From Ectocarpus siliculosus (lineage: Eukaryota > Sar > Phaeophyceae > Ectocarpales > Ectocarpaceae), in assembly GCA_000310025.1 (NCBI GenBank), contig FN648379.1, positions 124,328 through 188,327 on the forward strand: DNA of 64,000 nt, read 5' to 3'. Both the position numbers and the translations under genes were made by a program. Each line of letters opens with the position of its first letter. Positions within the stretch are counted from its first letter, which is position 1. Positions 22,214-34,767 of the stretch are shown here, in pieces. The notes under the pieces are model-generated. The model did not search any database and was not told the DNA's origin. It saw only the letters and a list, made by a program, of their open reading frames with translations.

Positions 22214-25200
22214 GACAGCGCGCACGCCGCGTCGGCGGCAGTCGTCGTCGTCGTCCCGGAATCCGCCGCCGCCGCGCCACTGCCGCCGCCGCCGCCGCCG
22301 CCGCCTGCTATCGAGGCCTCCGTCGCGGGCGCGAGCTGCTTGAGGGGCTGCGAGGAGTCCTGTAGGAGGACCAGGCTCCCCTCGGATATTGCGGAGCCCC
22401 CGACGGGCTGGTCGCCACGGGACGCCTCGAGGTCGCTCCAGTGGCACTTGTTGTGGCTGAAGGAGCCGCCCCACGTTCCGGACGACTGCTTCTCGGGCGC
22501 CGGAGAGCCGCCGGAGCCGTCGCCGCGCTCCGAAGCCGTGCCCCGGAGATCGAACAGCCGCAACCGGGCGTTCGGCGCGCACCTGTTGGCGAGGAGGTTG
22601 GCGGGATTCACCCCGGCCTGCTCGCGGGAGAGAAAAGATCGTGCAAGCATCGACGAAGAGAACGGTCGCGGGCGGGTGCGCGGGCGGGCCCGTGGAGCTG
22701 GGGATCAAAAACAAAGAGTGGAGAACAACACTTTGATGAAAGGACCGAAACACTCAACACACTCCCTTTTGCAAGTCTCAAAAACGCACATAAATCATTC
22801 AGTGGCAGTGGTACTACGTGCTCTGTCGTACACTAAACAAAAATGTGCATGTTTGGTCAGACAACCAGAGCAGTGCTATAAATAAGCGTACCTGCTCCGC
22901 GAGGCGCCGACGCGCGCTTGCCACGGTCTCCGTGGGGCTCACCCAGGCCTCGTACTTCTCCGTGAGCCTCCACTCCCACCGGTTCCACCACTGCACCACG
23001 ATCACCCTCGCGTCCTGCGGCGGGCAATCATCGCGTGCTGCGTCCGCCCCGCCAGCATCACCACCTGGGTCACCGGAGCCGCCAGTCTCCGCTGAGCCGT
23101 GGCCGCTATCGCCGCTGCCGCCGCCGCCGCCGCCTTCGCCACCGCCACCGCCTCCTTGAGGGAAAACCGGTCTCCCAAGGTCCTCCTCCCGGGGAAGAAC
23201 TTGCGCGACGAGGAGCCAGGGGGCGTCCCGTGGTCGGGACCGCAAGCGCGTCACCTTCCCGTCGGCGTCTCGCACGATCGTCGCCGGGAGCTTCACGTGC
23301 CTCTCGCGCAGCCGCAGGGCCCCCGGCGTCCACCCTTCCTCCAAGGGGTGGCCGGTCGATACCGCCCCGGGGGTGGGTAGTCGGTCGTCTTTCTCCTCCT
23401 CGTTGCCGACATCGGCGGCGGCGCCCACGGCAGAGAAGCCCCTGGGACCCAGCCCCCTCCGGCGCATCTCCGTCCAGACGGCGCGGCGGATGTCCCCGAC
23501 CGTGCTGTCCCGGTGTACCGCCACGTTGAACTGTTCGCCCCACCGGCTTTCGGGAGGCACAACTTCCACGTACGTCGAGGTAAGGGCCTCCGTCTCCGCC
23601 TTCGCGTCTTGCGCCGCCGCGGCCGCCGCAAACGCCGCCGCCGCCCAAGCAACTCCCCCCTCCGGAGAAGCTCCGGTCCCTACGGCGGCTGATCCCGGGT
23701 GCGCAGCAGAAGCAGCAGCAGCAGCACCGACCAGTGGCGCGGCGGCGACGGCTGAGGAGGAGCGCGGAGGAGAGGGCGGCGCGAAGGGGGCAACGGCTTC
23801 TCGATCCGTCGGGGTTGTCTTGCACTCCTCTGACGCCAGCAGCGCGATGCCGCGGTTAGTCGGCGTCGTCTGCCCCGTCTCCGACGACGATACGGACGCC
23901 GTCGGCGCCTCGCTCCCGCCGCTGCTGTCCCCCCCTCCCGTCGCCGCCCCGACTCCGCGGAGAGTAAGCAACAGGTCGGACGCCACCACAGTGGGCCTGT
24001 TGTCGCCTTCGCCGACGACGCCACGCCCCTCCCCGACTGGTCCCAGGGTAGGCGAGCAATCCGCCGAGGGCGGGGCGGTAGTAGTGTCGCATATGGCGAC
24101 CGGGCCTATTTCCGCGTCCACCTCGGGGAACTTCAAGGAGCGGCAGTCCCCCACACCAACCTTCTCGGTTGTTGCCGCCCCGTAGCCAAGCTCCTGCTGC
24201 CCTCCCCCTTCTTCCTTGACCGCCGCCGAATCTGCGCTGCTGCTCCTTGCCCTCACCCTACCCGCGGCGATGGCAAGGACCACGGATGTCGGCGCCGGCC
24301 CCAGGCCCACCCTAAAGCCCACGTCAACGGGGGCAACGGTTACCGCCTCCTCATGGAGCTCGAGCGGCCTCCCCGGCGACACGTGCAGCTTGATCAGGTT
24401 GTAGAAGCCCTTCTTGGCCAGGGTCTCCGGTCCAGGCCGGATCTCCGGGGTGTTGCCCTGACACTTACGGAGGCGGAACGAGCGGTTGGGGCAACCGATG
24501 GCCTGCGCGATCGCCTCGCGGAGCTGGTCGGACGTCCACCGCTTGTCGGCGCTCATCCGCCCGGGGCCCTCGATCCCGCCGGTGAGATCGAGCGTGACGG
24601 TAATCCTGTCCCATGTGTGTGTGTGTGCGGGGGGGTGGGGGGTGGCGAAGCGTGCGGAGGAAAGAGGCGGAGAGGTAAAAAACTGCTGTGTGTGCACATG
24701 GGCACGGACGTTCAATAACTTCACAACGGTTGCAGAGCAGAGACGAAGGGTGAAACTGTCAATCTCCTCCTCCCTCGTGTGTCACTTATCAGCGGACGAC
24801 ACAATCGACTCAAAGATGAAAGGGTCCTGTGTGACCTTCCTGTATGCGCGACCCCGGGTTACACCGTGCGTGAGAAATGTCAGACGAAAGGTGCGCAGGA
24901 CTGGCGCCAGAAATGATTAAACACACAAATTACACGTCGTGGTGGGGCGCTTTGGCGGGAGCATCGAGGAGCACCACTGCTGCACACACCAAGGGAACAG
25001 CTTAGGCCAGCCGACAATCGTGGGAGCGCGACAAAACACAAAAAAAACAAGGCCTCGCCAGCTCACCTATTTGGTTGGTCCGTCGCGACCTTGACCGCCA
25101 GGCTCACACCCTCCTCCTCGTCTCCGTCCCCGGCGTCCCCTCCTTCCGGAACTTCCTCGACGTATATTCTCAGAATGATGTTACTTCCGCGGTCCCCCAA

Positions 25201-25252
25201 GACCACAACCTCGCTCTCTCGGTCTTCCTCTTCTTCAACACTATCATCGTCA

Positions 25253-25286
<34 letters not shown>

Positions 25287-26839
25287 TACCGCTGCTGCTG
25301 CCACCGAAACGCGCGTCGCCCGCTAGGCCCTCCTCGACAGCTTCGACTTCCCGCTCGTCAGCAGCCGCTCCTGAACACGCCGACACGGACATACCCCTCT
25401 CCTCTACACCGGCCACCAACGGGGGATCCGCGGGATCTCCGCCCAAGTGCCCGGCCGTGCCCTCTACTAGCGCTCTCGCCGTTGTGAAGCCGACGACCGG
25501 GGCAGAAGCTGCCGACCCCGAGAGTCCTTCTTGACCTGCTGCCGCCGCCGCGTCCCCACCCGCTGGCGGCTCCTCCTCTGTCACCGCGCCGCCGACCTCT
25601 CCTCCTGCAGACCGCCGCCGTCGCCCCCGCCGTTGCCTTGGAGAAGAAGACGAGCAGCGGCGCGGAGGAGGAGGAGGAGGAGGAGGAGGAGGGCAGAGCA
25701 CCCTGTACGTGCCCTCCGGGTCGTCCATCCTCATGGCAAACACTCGCGTCCGCTCCTCCTTCGTGCCCGCGAACGCGGCGAACGCCGCGCGAACCTCCCT
25801 CACCGTGCCGGAGGCCCTCATGCGGGTGTTGCGCTCGACACCAAACTTGCCGAGGACGGGGAAGAGGGCGGTCGGAAGAGGCGGCGGGGGAGGTATGGCC
25901 TTGCCGCCGCCAACGCCAAGGGGGTCGTCGTTCTCGTCTATCGGTTTCTTGACTGCTACCGCCGGCGGCGCTGGCGCGGTGGTAGCGGCCGCGGGCTCGA
26001 AGCGGATCACGGCGACGTTCACGTCGTCACGGTCGAAGCGAGGCCAACTCTCGCCGGCCCGTCTCGTCTCCAGCCACACCTTCTTGTGGCTGCTGAAGTA
26101 GAGCTCGGCCGGGGACGAGTCTTCGTCGTACGGGGCCCCCGCGAGCCCCGGGCCCGCCAGGAACTCCCTCAGGCGCACCAGCCGGTCGGGGGGTTGCGGC
26201 GTCGCTGCTGCCGGCGCCGCAGACGCCGCGCCACCTGCCTCGACGCTTTGTTGACCACTACCGCCGGTGTCATCCTTTGCGGTCCCCCCCTTCTCCATGA
26301 CTTCAACAGCCCCGGTGTGATCGACTGCCGCCGGCTTGCTGCGCCTCTCATCCTGCGCCTCACGGTCGTCGGCCCCTCGACGGACCGCTTCTCCCCCACC
26401 GTCCACCGCCTCCGGAGCGGAGACGGCGACGGTCGGGATCCCGAACGCCTCCGCCATGCGGTCGACGAGCTCCCGGAGCGGCCGCCGCTTATCCCCCTTC
26501 ACGGTCCTCTCCTCGGGCCCCCCGTTGAGAACCACCTTGGTCGTAACCGTGCAGGCGAGCGCCTCCCTCGCCGCCGCCGCCGCCGCCTCCTCCTCCGCCA
26601 CCTTCCTGGCGTGCTCCCTGACCTGGCGGGCCACGTGGTCGGGCACCTCCTCCCTGCGCGGGTGCAGCTTGTTCTGCGACGGGTCCACCCGCCGGTACAT
26701 GAGCATGTAGGCGTTCGCGGCGCTGTTGCCCCACTTGGGCGCCGGCGTTGGCGGCGGAGGGCGCTGCTCCGAGGTTGTTTCTCCCCCGACTGATGCCTCC
26801 CCCCCAACGGACGAAGACACCAGGCCAGCCTTCGCTTTT

Positions 26840-26871
<32 letters not shown>

Positions 26872-29800
26872 TGTGGCAGAGGCCATCCGCCGCTGCTGCC
26901 AGGTGGACGTCTGCCCCCACCGTCCGCCCCAAGCCCGCTTCACGTCGTCCTCGTCGGTAGGCGTGACTCGGCTATCGTTGAACGTGAACCATCCCGCTGG
27001 TTTTGGGGGGGGGGGTCAGGCCAGAGGCAATAGAACGGTGCACCAACACGAGGAAGAATGACGACATGACATGTCAGAAAACAGGCGGTGGCTTAATCAA
27101 CGGAAGGAAAACAGTGTATTCTGCAGGCGGGGGGGGGCGGGGGAGGGAGGGGGAAGAGTTCAGTCAAGCCGAGAGTCATGCCTGCCATCTTCACCAAAAC
27201 CAAGATGCACACGTAGTTCCTCCCTGACTGACGCCACAAACACACAAAACGCCCCGAAAAGCAAAAAAAAAAAGGCTCTCGTTGGTGCAAGGGCATGGGA
27301 CAGACAGCCTCCGCTGGCATCGCACGGTCAAAAAACTACCCTGGTGGTCTCACCGTCGTCCCCCAAGGACTTGATGTGGGCGTAGTAGTGCCCGCCAAGA
27401 GCGCTCCCCGAGTGAATGAGCACCGCGAAGAGCTCGTACACCCACGGACCGTTCGCTTCGACGAGCTTGAGGGGGTCCTCGGCAACCTCCTCCGGCACGT
27501 CCAGGTTCTCCTGCGCAAGCACCAAAAACCAAAAGTGGATGAACGCAAGGTCAAGTACAATTTCGAGCCGGGTTTGGATGAGAGAGAGAGAGAAGGCATG
27601 CTCGTCTCTTGGCTTTGCCTGCCGCCGCCGGTAAATCCCTCGGAAACGTGTCTTTTGCACGCCACGCCCGACACGACCGACACCCATCGCTTCGACTTTT
27701 GAGTCAGGAGCGGCTGATAACGCCTATGTCGAGCGAGCCCTTGCCAAGTTTCCCCGAGGATCGGTGCGGGCAAGAGGAACAACACCTCCTGGTTCCATCC
27801 ACGCCAGTTGCGGGGAGAGCCACCGCCACGGCCGGGGGGATCATACCACGCCCCGCCCCGCCCCGCCACGCCCCGCCGCCCCGTTACTGGAGAATAAACA
27901 ACGTCTGCCCCGACCAAATTCCCCCCGCCGGTGTACGTACATCTCCTTCTCACTCTCACCTCACTGGCCCAAGCGACCCCGCGCCCGGACCCCGCCTCGG
28001 CCCCGGCGGTTCCGCGGTTATCCCCGATGCTCCCAAACATGCCACCCTTGCTGACGGAGGGGAGCTCCGCCGGGTTGTCTTCTTCAAACGACGTGCCCCT
28101 GAGAGATGGCGGGTGCATGCATACGCCAGACGCGTGCATACATACGCCAGAAGCGTGCACGGGGGGAACCAAACCAAAACGAAGGCATGGGTAGAAACAA
28201 CAACATCACTTTTGAGCACCAACGCAGAAACCGACAAAAAAAAAAAAAACATGTTATGATGGAGGGGAAAAAACGACACCAGCAAAAAACATGAAGGCGG
28301 CGGCAAGTAGCAGCAGTAGCAGCAGTAGCAGCAGCGGCAACAATTCAAACACCGGCGCGAAAACGCGGACAGCACAACATCGTGTAGGGCGGCAGCATCG
28401 TTGACTCACCAGTAGTCCTCTAAGCCCGGCAAGTCAACGTCGCCGCCGTTGGCTTCCATGGACGCCCCGCTGCCCATTGACCCGTCCTGAAATGCGCGTG
28501 CGTGTCGAGCGGAGAGACATTGCTCGTGTAAGGTCCAGGGTCTCTACCGAACATCGGTATGATGCTCAAACGAGTGTTTTGCTCTGCGCTAAACCCCGCA
28601 ATAAACCCCGCAATAAATTCAACTCACTAGGGCACCCGACCCGCCTCGATGAGCTCGCATGCCGAAAGCATACACCCTCTACAGGCCACCTCTTCTCGAT
28701 ACGAAACCCCTTCATGACTCACTTAAAAACTGTGATAAAAAGTCGTTCATCGCCCTCCGTAGTGATCCAGAGACTCTAGGGCATCCAAAGGAAACTAGAT
28801 ATTCCGTCCCCCGACATGCCTCCGCCACATTTGCCCTGCCCAAAGTACATATGTGTGTCAAAAACTCCCCAAGAGGATTCAGCAAACCTACTACTTCTAC
28901 CATATTTCTAAGTTTATAAAAGAGGTAAGCTCATCTTCCGAAAACAAGTCATGCCAAACTTGGAAAAACCGTGGAAGAGATCAATTTGTTTGTGTCGCAA
29001 AAAAAAAAAAAAACTGGTTGCTCACCTCTTTGTCCGTCCCGTCAGCGTCGGGGTCACCCCCGGTCCCCACCGTCCCTGTTACCGCCACCGGCACTCCAGT
29101 AACACCACCACCGCCGCCCTCGTCCTCGCCTTCCACGCTGCCGTCTACCAACCCCGCCATCTCGAGCGAAGACCCTTCTGCCCCCTCGTCGTTACCCTTG
29201 GGCGTGGTACCGCCGTCGGAGGCATCGTTGCCTTCCCCAGAAGCATCGCCGTCTTTCACCTTTCCCAGCAGCCCCTGCAGCTTCTTTTTCTCGAGCGACA
29301 CCGAACGCTGCAGCAGAGGGAGACAGACGCGGTTCGCGAGCGGGTGTGTCAGGTTGACGGGCCTAGGAAAATGGACGAAACACGTCCTTTGTCTAAAGGC
29401 GAAGACGAGCTATGCTCGAAGTTGGGTGGAGCGGAGTGTTGTCGGCGTGGAACATCATCCTCTAGAGCAAAGAAAGAAGTGCCTCGTGATCGCCGCTGAG
29501 GCGCGACGAACATCATCATCAAGCAGTACCGCAACGAAGAAGGGCGCAAAAAACAAGAACGAAAAACTCCCATAGATACACGCACAGCTTCTGCAGGGTG
29601 GAACGCCAATCAGCCACATGACGTAACAACATTGTCAGCGATCGTTCCACGCAAAAAAATACCAACGTCGCCAGGTACAAACTGGACAGCACCAATCAGC
29701 CAATCAGCCACATGCCAAAAACAAATTGTGAGCTACGTATCGTCTCACACAAAATGTACCACTGTCTCCGGATACACGCACGCAACGCGAGGGCTATCTA

Positions 29801-32800
29801 CCGACGTCACGCTCCCACCCACCTGGAAGTCGCTACGCTCGCGAACGATACCGCCAGACGCGCCGCCCGCCTCATTCCCGCCGGAAGCAGCACCGTCTGC
29901 CGGCTGTCCCGGTTGGTCGACGTACTTGTTCATGTCTAAAATCAGGGGGAAACGCATCTGGACATAGGGGGGGGGGGGGCGGGGGCACAGTTGTGCCGTG
30001 TAAAATTAACCAAGCTTTCATGTAAGGAGGTCAAGGTCGAGGCGAGCCTAATCAACGAGAGAGAGGAAGAGAGCAAGACCACGGGCCGCACCACTCACCC
30101 CCCAACCACCACCACCACCACCAACAACAACAACATCGATAGGTCACGCCGAAGCCTGGAGAGAACCAACCACCTCGACCACTCTCGCTTTTCACCACTA
30201 CCAACCATGGGGCGTACCCACAGCTGGCATCATCCACAGCGCTCGACGCTTGAAGCGCGTCGTTCTGCGCGCCATTCTGCGCATCGTTTTTCTGCACGGT
30301 GTCCTCAACTGGCATCCATCAAAACTCCGCGCTTGAAGCGCTTCGCTCTTCTTTCTGCACCGTTCCTCACCTCCTCGTTGAGCTTGATCCTCTGGAAGGT
30401 GTCGTAGTCGAAGTCGAAGCGCTTGAGCTGCAGCGACAGCAGGTAGGGCAGCCTCTCGAACTTGAGGCCCTTCACCGCGTCCACCTTCTTGTCGCAGGCC
30501 TGGCAGCAGTACTGGTTGTCGCCGTCCAGCACCTCGGGCTTGAGGAAGTACTCCAGCGACTCCGGCACAGACTTCATCGTCTATTGTTTTCAAGAGAAGG
30601 CGTTAGGAAAAAGATCAGGGGGAGGGGCAGGGTTCCGGCACAGACTTCATCATCAACCTTTTTGAATCGAGAGAATGCGTTAGCAGGGTTCCGTCACAGC
30701 AACCACCGTGTGCTACTACTAAGTATCAACGTAGACCTAGATCCGGGTTTGATCGTTCTCGCTATCTACTGCCGCGGGGACAGCGTTCGGTCGACGTTGG
30801 GTGCTAACCGATGCTACACGCTTCCTTGTTTTGCAAACCTTAAAAAAAATTTGCAGCATCAACTCTTGTCCAGCTTGGACATTCAAAGACACCAGGTTGG
30901 TTTACGCCACGGGCGAGAGGTCAATGAACGTGTAGAGTTCGAGGCGGTTGGGGGGGGCGCGCGGATTGTCAATAGCCTTTCCCTGGTTGCTGTCCGGGGC
31001 TCGGGTTTCCAATAGAGGCTTCGGGATTCCACGCGGACCAACCCCAGAGAAGATGCGCCGCGGGGTGTGTGTTTGTGTGTGTGTGAACTCTAACGACCGC
31101 GGCGGCAACCATGTAACTTGACCTACGGCCGCATCTACGAAGTGAGGCTGCGGAAAAGGATTTGTTGTCGGGTGATCAACAGGAGACCGGGAACCCCGCG
31201 GCATCCATGGCCGCGAGAAAGCCATCCACTGAGCCCCCCCCCCCCCAAATTCACGACGCAAACCGTGGCCGAAGCCTCCGCCATAAAGGAAGAGGGTGCC
31301 CCCCCGCCCGTTTCCCGTCGTCTCTCCTGCTGCGCATACGTACCTTGTCGCTGCCGAAGGGTCGCAGAACGAGGGATATATCAAGGAAGTTGTCCAGCCG
31401 GCTGCTCTCCGAGTGACACTCCTTGCAAGTCACGTAATCTCGCAGCGAGCCTGGGATTGTTTGTTGCCGGGGGGGGGGAGGGGGGCATGCAGTGAAGGGG
31501 GGGATGGTAAAGAGGTGGTCAGAAACGCTGCTGTCATGTACGTAACTGTTGGGCCAATCGACGAACGGACCTCACCCGATCATGATTCGATGGCTCAGGC
31601 CACACAACCCGGTCGTTATTGATTCCGGGGTACATATGTCCTCCCCGGTTGTACCGCCGTCGGAAAAGCTACTGGCCTTCATGTCCTCTGCTGCCAAACC
31701 AGCGCAGCCCTGCTCGACCAAGAAGTTTTATCACCATCTACTTCGCCCCCCCGAGAGATATACACGCCCTGCCGAGTCGACCCCGCCCTTCCATGCTACT
31801 CGCACAGGCAACCAGCAAGGCCCCGTCCGTCTTTCGTTATCTCACCCTGGTAGAGGTTGTTGACCAGCTTTTCGTTGACCGTGCCCTGGAACGTGCTTTC
31901 GAGGGCGTCGAACAGCACCCTGCACAGCTCCTGCACGTCGTGCTGCTGGAAGGAGTCCTGACAACAACAACAAAAAAGAGAGGATACGTGTACATACCAC
32001 GACAAAGGTTCCGATCCGGAGAAAAGGCAAGACAAAGTGATTCAAACTTAAGATGTCAAGGATATACAGACACTTGGCGATGCACACGAACCGGGAATCC
32101 TGGTGGCATCTGGCTCGTCCAAAAACGAACTTGCAGACAATGAATGAAAAAGACTTTGCCGCGGCAAAGGCATGTAACTGGATCGGCAGGATACGGACAG
32201 ACAAAACGAAGGCCAGCGAGTATCCAGGTGGTGTCGCTCCACCGTCAACTGAGAATCGTCTGCAACAGGCCTGCAAGTCTATCTTGCTGCGACGTGAGCT
32301 AACTGTCGGCCGGCCCCTGCCCCCGCCTTGTCGTCCCACAGCCCCCAAAACGACGCGACCCCGCCGAGAGAGAGAGAGAGCACTCGCCTGCGCAGTCCAC
32401 CCGAAGCTGTCGGTGAGCGCCCTAGTCTCCACGCACGTCTCGTCGCTGAGCTGCAGCTGCCCGAACAGCTTCTGCAGCTGCAGCGGGATGCACTCGCTTG
32501 GATCTTCCACTTCCTCCTCCTCCTCCTCTTGCTTCACCTGTCCCTTGTCCCCTCCGACCACTGGGCGGGTGGGTGCCGACGCAGAACCCTCATCTGCTGT
32601 ACCCCCCGAAGAAGACTGCGGGCCATGCTTCCACTCGTACAGCGCCGATCGAAACTGATAGACGAGGGACAGAGGAAGTTGTCGTTTCGGTGTCAAGCAT
32701 TTACACCGCTCTCCTCGACGCATTTAGGGCGCGGCACGTCGGCAAGCAAGGTTCGATGTGCGTAGACGGATCCGAATCATCTGCGGTTGAATCGCGACGA

Positions 32801-33570
32801 GCGAAACTCTTCCGAAATTCGAGTGGCAACGGTTCGTTTGAAGTAATACTCTCCGCTGGGCCCTACCCCGTAAAAATTTAGGTCCCTTCGTGTCATATGG
32901 CACACTGCTGGGACCCCCTTCGCGAGGACATCGAGCGTTATATGTAAAATAGAGGGGGGGGGGGAGGGTCGTTGCCCCCACACCCTAACCCTCAACCCGA
33001 ACTAACCCGTACGCCTACTGCACTGCTGCTGCTGCTGCTGCTGCCAAACTGCTGTATCGTTTCGGAATCTCTACCGAACACGTGACTAAACGTATGCTTA
33101 CATGAACACATACACATGCATTCACACACCTCGGGTGTCATGTAGAGGGTCTGGAGCAAGCTGTTCATGTAGCACGTCGCCCCCTGGTTAGACAGTCCGA
33201 CAAACCGCGGCACCGCCGCGACCGCTGTCGAAGCCAAGCCGGCGGCCTTCTGTACCTCTTCCGACCCCCCCCCATTTTTCATCGCCGAGCCTACGATCTT
33301 ATCCCCTACGGCGCCAAGAGCGACGGCTGCAGGCGCGCTCCTGTTTTCTGCCCCATCGAAGCTGCTATCCCGTGCCGCTGCCGGTGCTGTTGCCGCGGTG
33401 TTGTTCTCATCCGCCGCGTAAAGAACAAGCGCCGTACACGCCGCAGGATTGTCCATCCCTACCCCCCCCCCCCCCCTTGTTTCCTCGTCGTTCAACGCCG
33501 CAAGCCGCAAGTACTCCAGCTCTAGACAAGTTTCGCCTGATACAGCAGGCGCTTCGGCTGGTGAGGACAC
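22214..33570 (-). CDS. USP47-like ubiquitin carboxyl-terminal hydrolase (5' and 3' partial)
   Basis: Cysteine protease removing ubiquitin from proteins (peptidase family C19). Thirteen exons join in phase: 33570-33130, 32654-32388, 31957-31846, 31450-31344, 30580-30371, 29957-29823, 29307-29026, 28486-28410, 28098-27960, 27510-27354, 26996-25067, 24605-22892 and 22617 to the gap, about 1,990 residues. Cys box: [20 protein letters not shown], Cys codon 33172-33174. Then [19 protein letters not shown], a zinc-ribbon pair TCKEC (exon 4) and CCQAC (exon 5), [20 protein letters not shown], His box [17 protein letters not shown] (His codon 27388-27390), and WFTFNDSRV (Asp codon 26974-26976). NAYMLMYRR closes the catalytic domain. 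Two very long exons follow, with ubiquitin-like stretches ([25 protein letters not shown]) as in USP47 C-termini. Residue order matches USP47 across nearly every junction, but Ala, Gly, Pro and Glu runs make it much longer than the roughly 1,375-residue animal protein. The first visible exon has an acceptor and no ATG, so the true start is upstream. Confidence 0.93.
30561..30695 (-). repeat. tandem duplication over an exon 5 splice acceptor of the USP-like gene
   Basis: The stretch tccggcacagacttcatc plus about 50 bases of flank occurs at 30561 and again at 30634, with a third partial start at about 30690 (gcagggttccg is repeated). The first copy contains the used acceptor (caatag|acgatgaag on the minus strand). 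The second copy has ttgatg in place of the AG and cannot be spliced at that point. The duplication lies within the intron upstream of exon 5. Confidence 0.7.
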
Positions 33571-34767
33571 CTGACTTCACCCAAAGGGAATGAAGTCCAG
33601 AGGCGGCGGAGGTCGGGGCATTGAAAATGCAAATTTTACCGTCGAGCTGGGCGGGGCAGCTGTAACGATTCATCCTTCGTTTCTGAAGGACTTTACTGGT
33701 TTCGTTGTCTGGGTTTTACTTTGGGTGCCCGAGAGAGAGATGCGGAATGGTCCAAGCACAGCTGAAAAACCCCAACCCCTCCATTGATACTGGCAAACAT
33801 GACGTGGCTGCTATGCATACAAGAACCGGTATTGAATGTTGGGTAAAACATGCCGTGCTTCAACGGAGACAAGGACGGTGAGACTACTCGCGACGTATTC
33901 GCAGCAGCAGTAGCAGCCCTGCAGAGATTCTAGGCACACGCCTTGAGGAGATTTTCTGCAGAGGCGAAGCGCGGCGTTTGGGACTAACGATGCCTGCTGC
34001 GATGGCTCTAGTCGCGTGAGACACGTACAGCTGTGGAGCTGCTGTGTCGATTTCGAATAACACAGAGGAACAAATTGTGCAGCAGATTTGGTACGCGTGG
34101 GAGACAGCAGCAACAGACGTGGCCAACGTAGATACCACACGCCTTGCTGTGAACAGCAGCACTCTGCTGTGTGGTGGACCTTATCAAAGCACGTCTCTAC
34201 CTGCTTGTTGCTCATGGCGTACGCGTACAGACACCCGCGACGCAAACGACCCTCTGCTTAGAAGGGATGCCCCCGCACGCGCCTTGAAAGCACACGGCAT
34301 CGGATCGTTTGTGGCAGACGGTTCGAACCCTTTTCCAAAAAATTCAAAGGGGCATCCATCCTGAGGGTGGAAAATCAGACCGAACACAGGGGGCCAGGGC
34401 ACATTCCAGAAGGTTCTGCACCTTGAGTTGAGTGATGTCGATACTCCGGCTTGACGCGTGTGCCCCCCTGCACCAAGGCTCTCTCTCTCCCTCTCGCTGT
34501 TCAAGGCGGCAGGTTGGTTGTCCGCAGCTCGGCTGGCTGACCAGCACTTGACTCGAGGCAGAGGGGGTACGGCGTGTTGTAGCCAAAATGTGCCGTATGC
34601 CGTGTCTGTGTTCGTCTGGTGCATGCACACCTGCGAAGCCCCCACCAGATCGTACAAGATCCACACTTGGATCGTACACAACAACACAACACACCAACAG
34701 GCAGGATCGTGTCTAATCTCTCTGTCATTTGTCACCCACAAGGAGAGCGTTCGGCACAGACAGGAAG
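33571..34767. other. intergenic region between divergent genes
   Basis: It should hold the 5' exon(s) and promoter of the USP-like gene (minus) and the promoter of the plus-strand gene starting at 34768. An ATG at 33671-33673 (minus) opens a short frame that could be the first exon (MNRYSCPAQLD, then a gtaaaa donor), but this is uncertain. No TATA-like element stands out. Confidence 0.35.

Noticed and set aside
25531-26793. 420-codon plus-strand open frame
   Set aside because: It is antisense to the long exon 11 of the USP-like gene. It is Arg/Pro-rich because of GC-rich codons on the other strand and has no splice or domain support.
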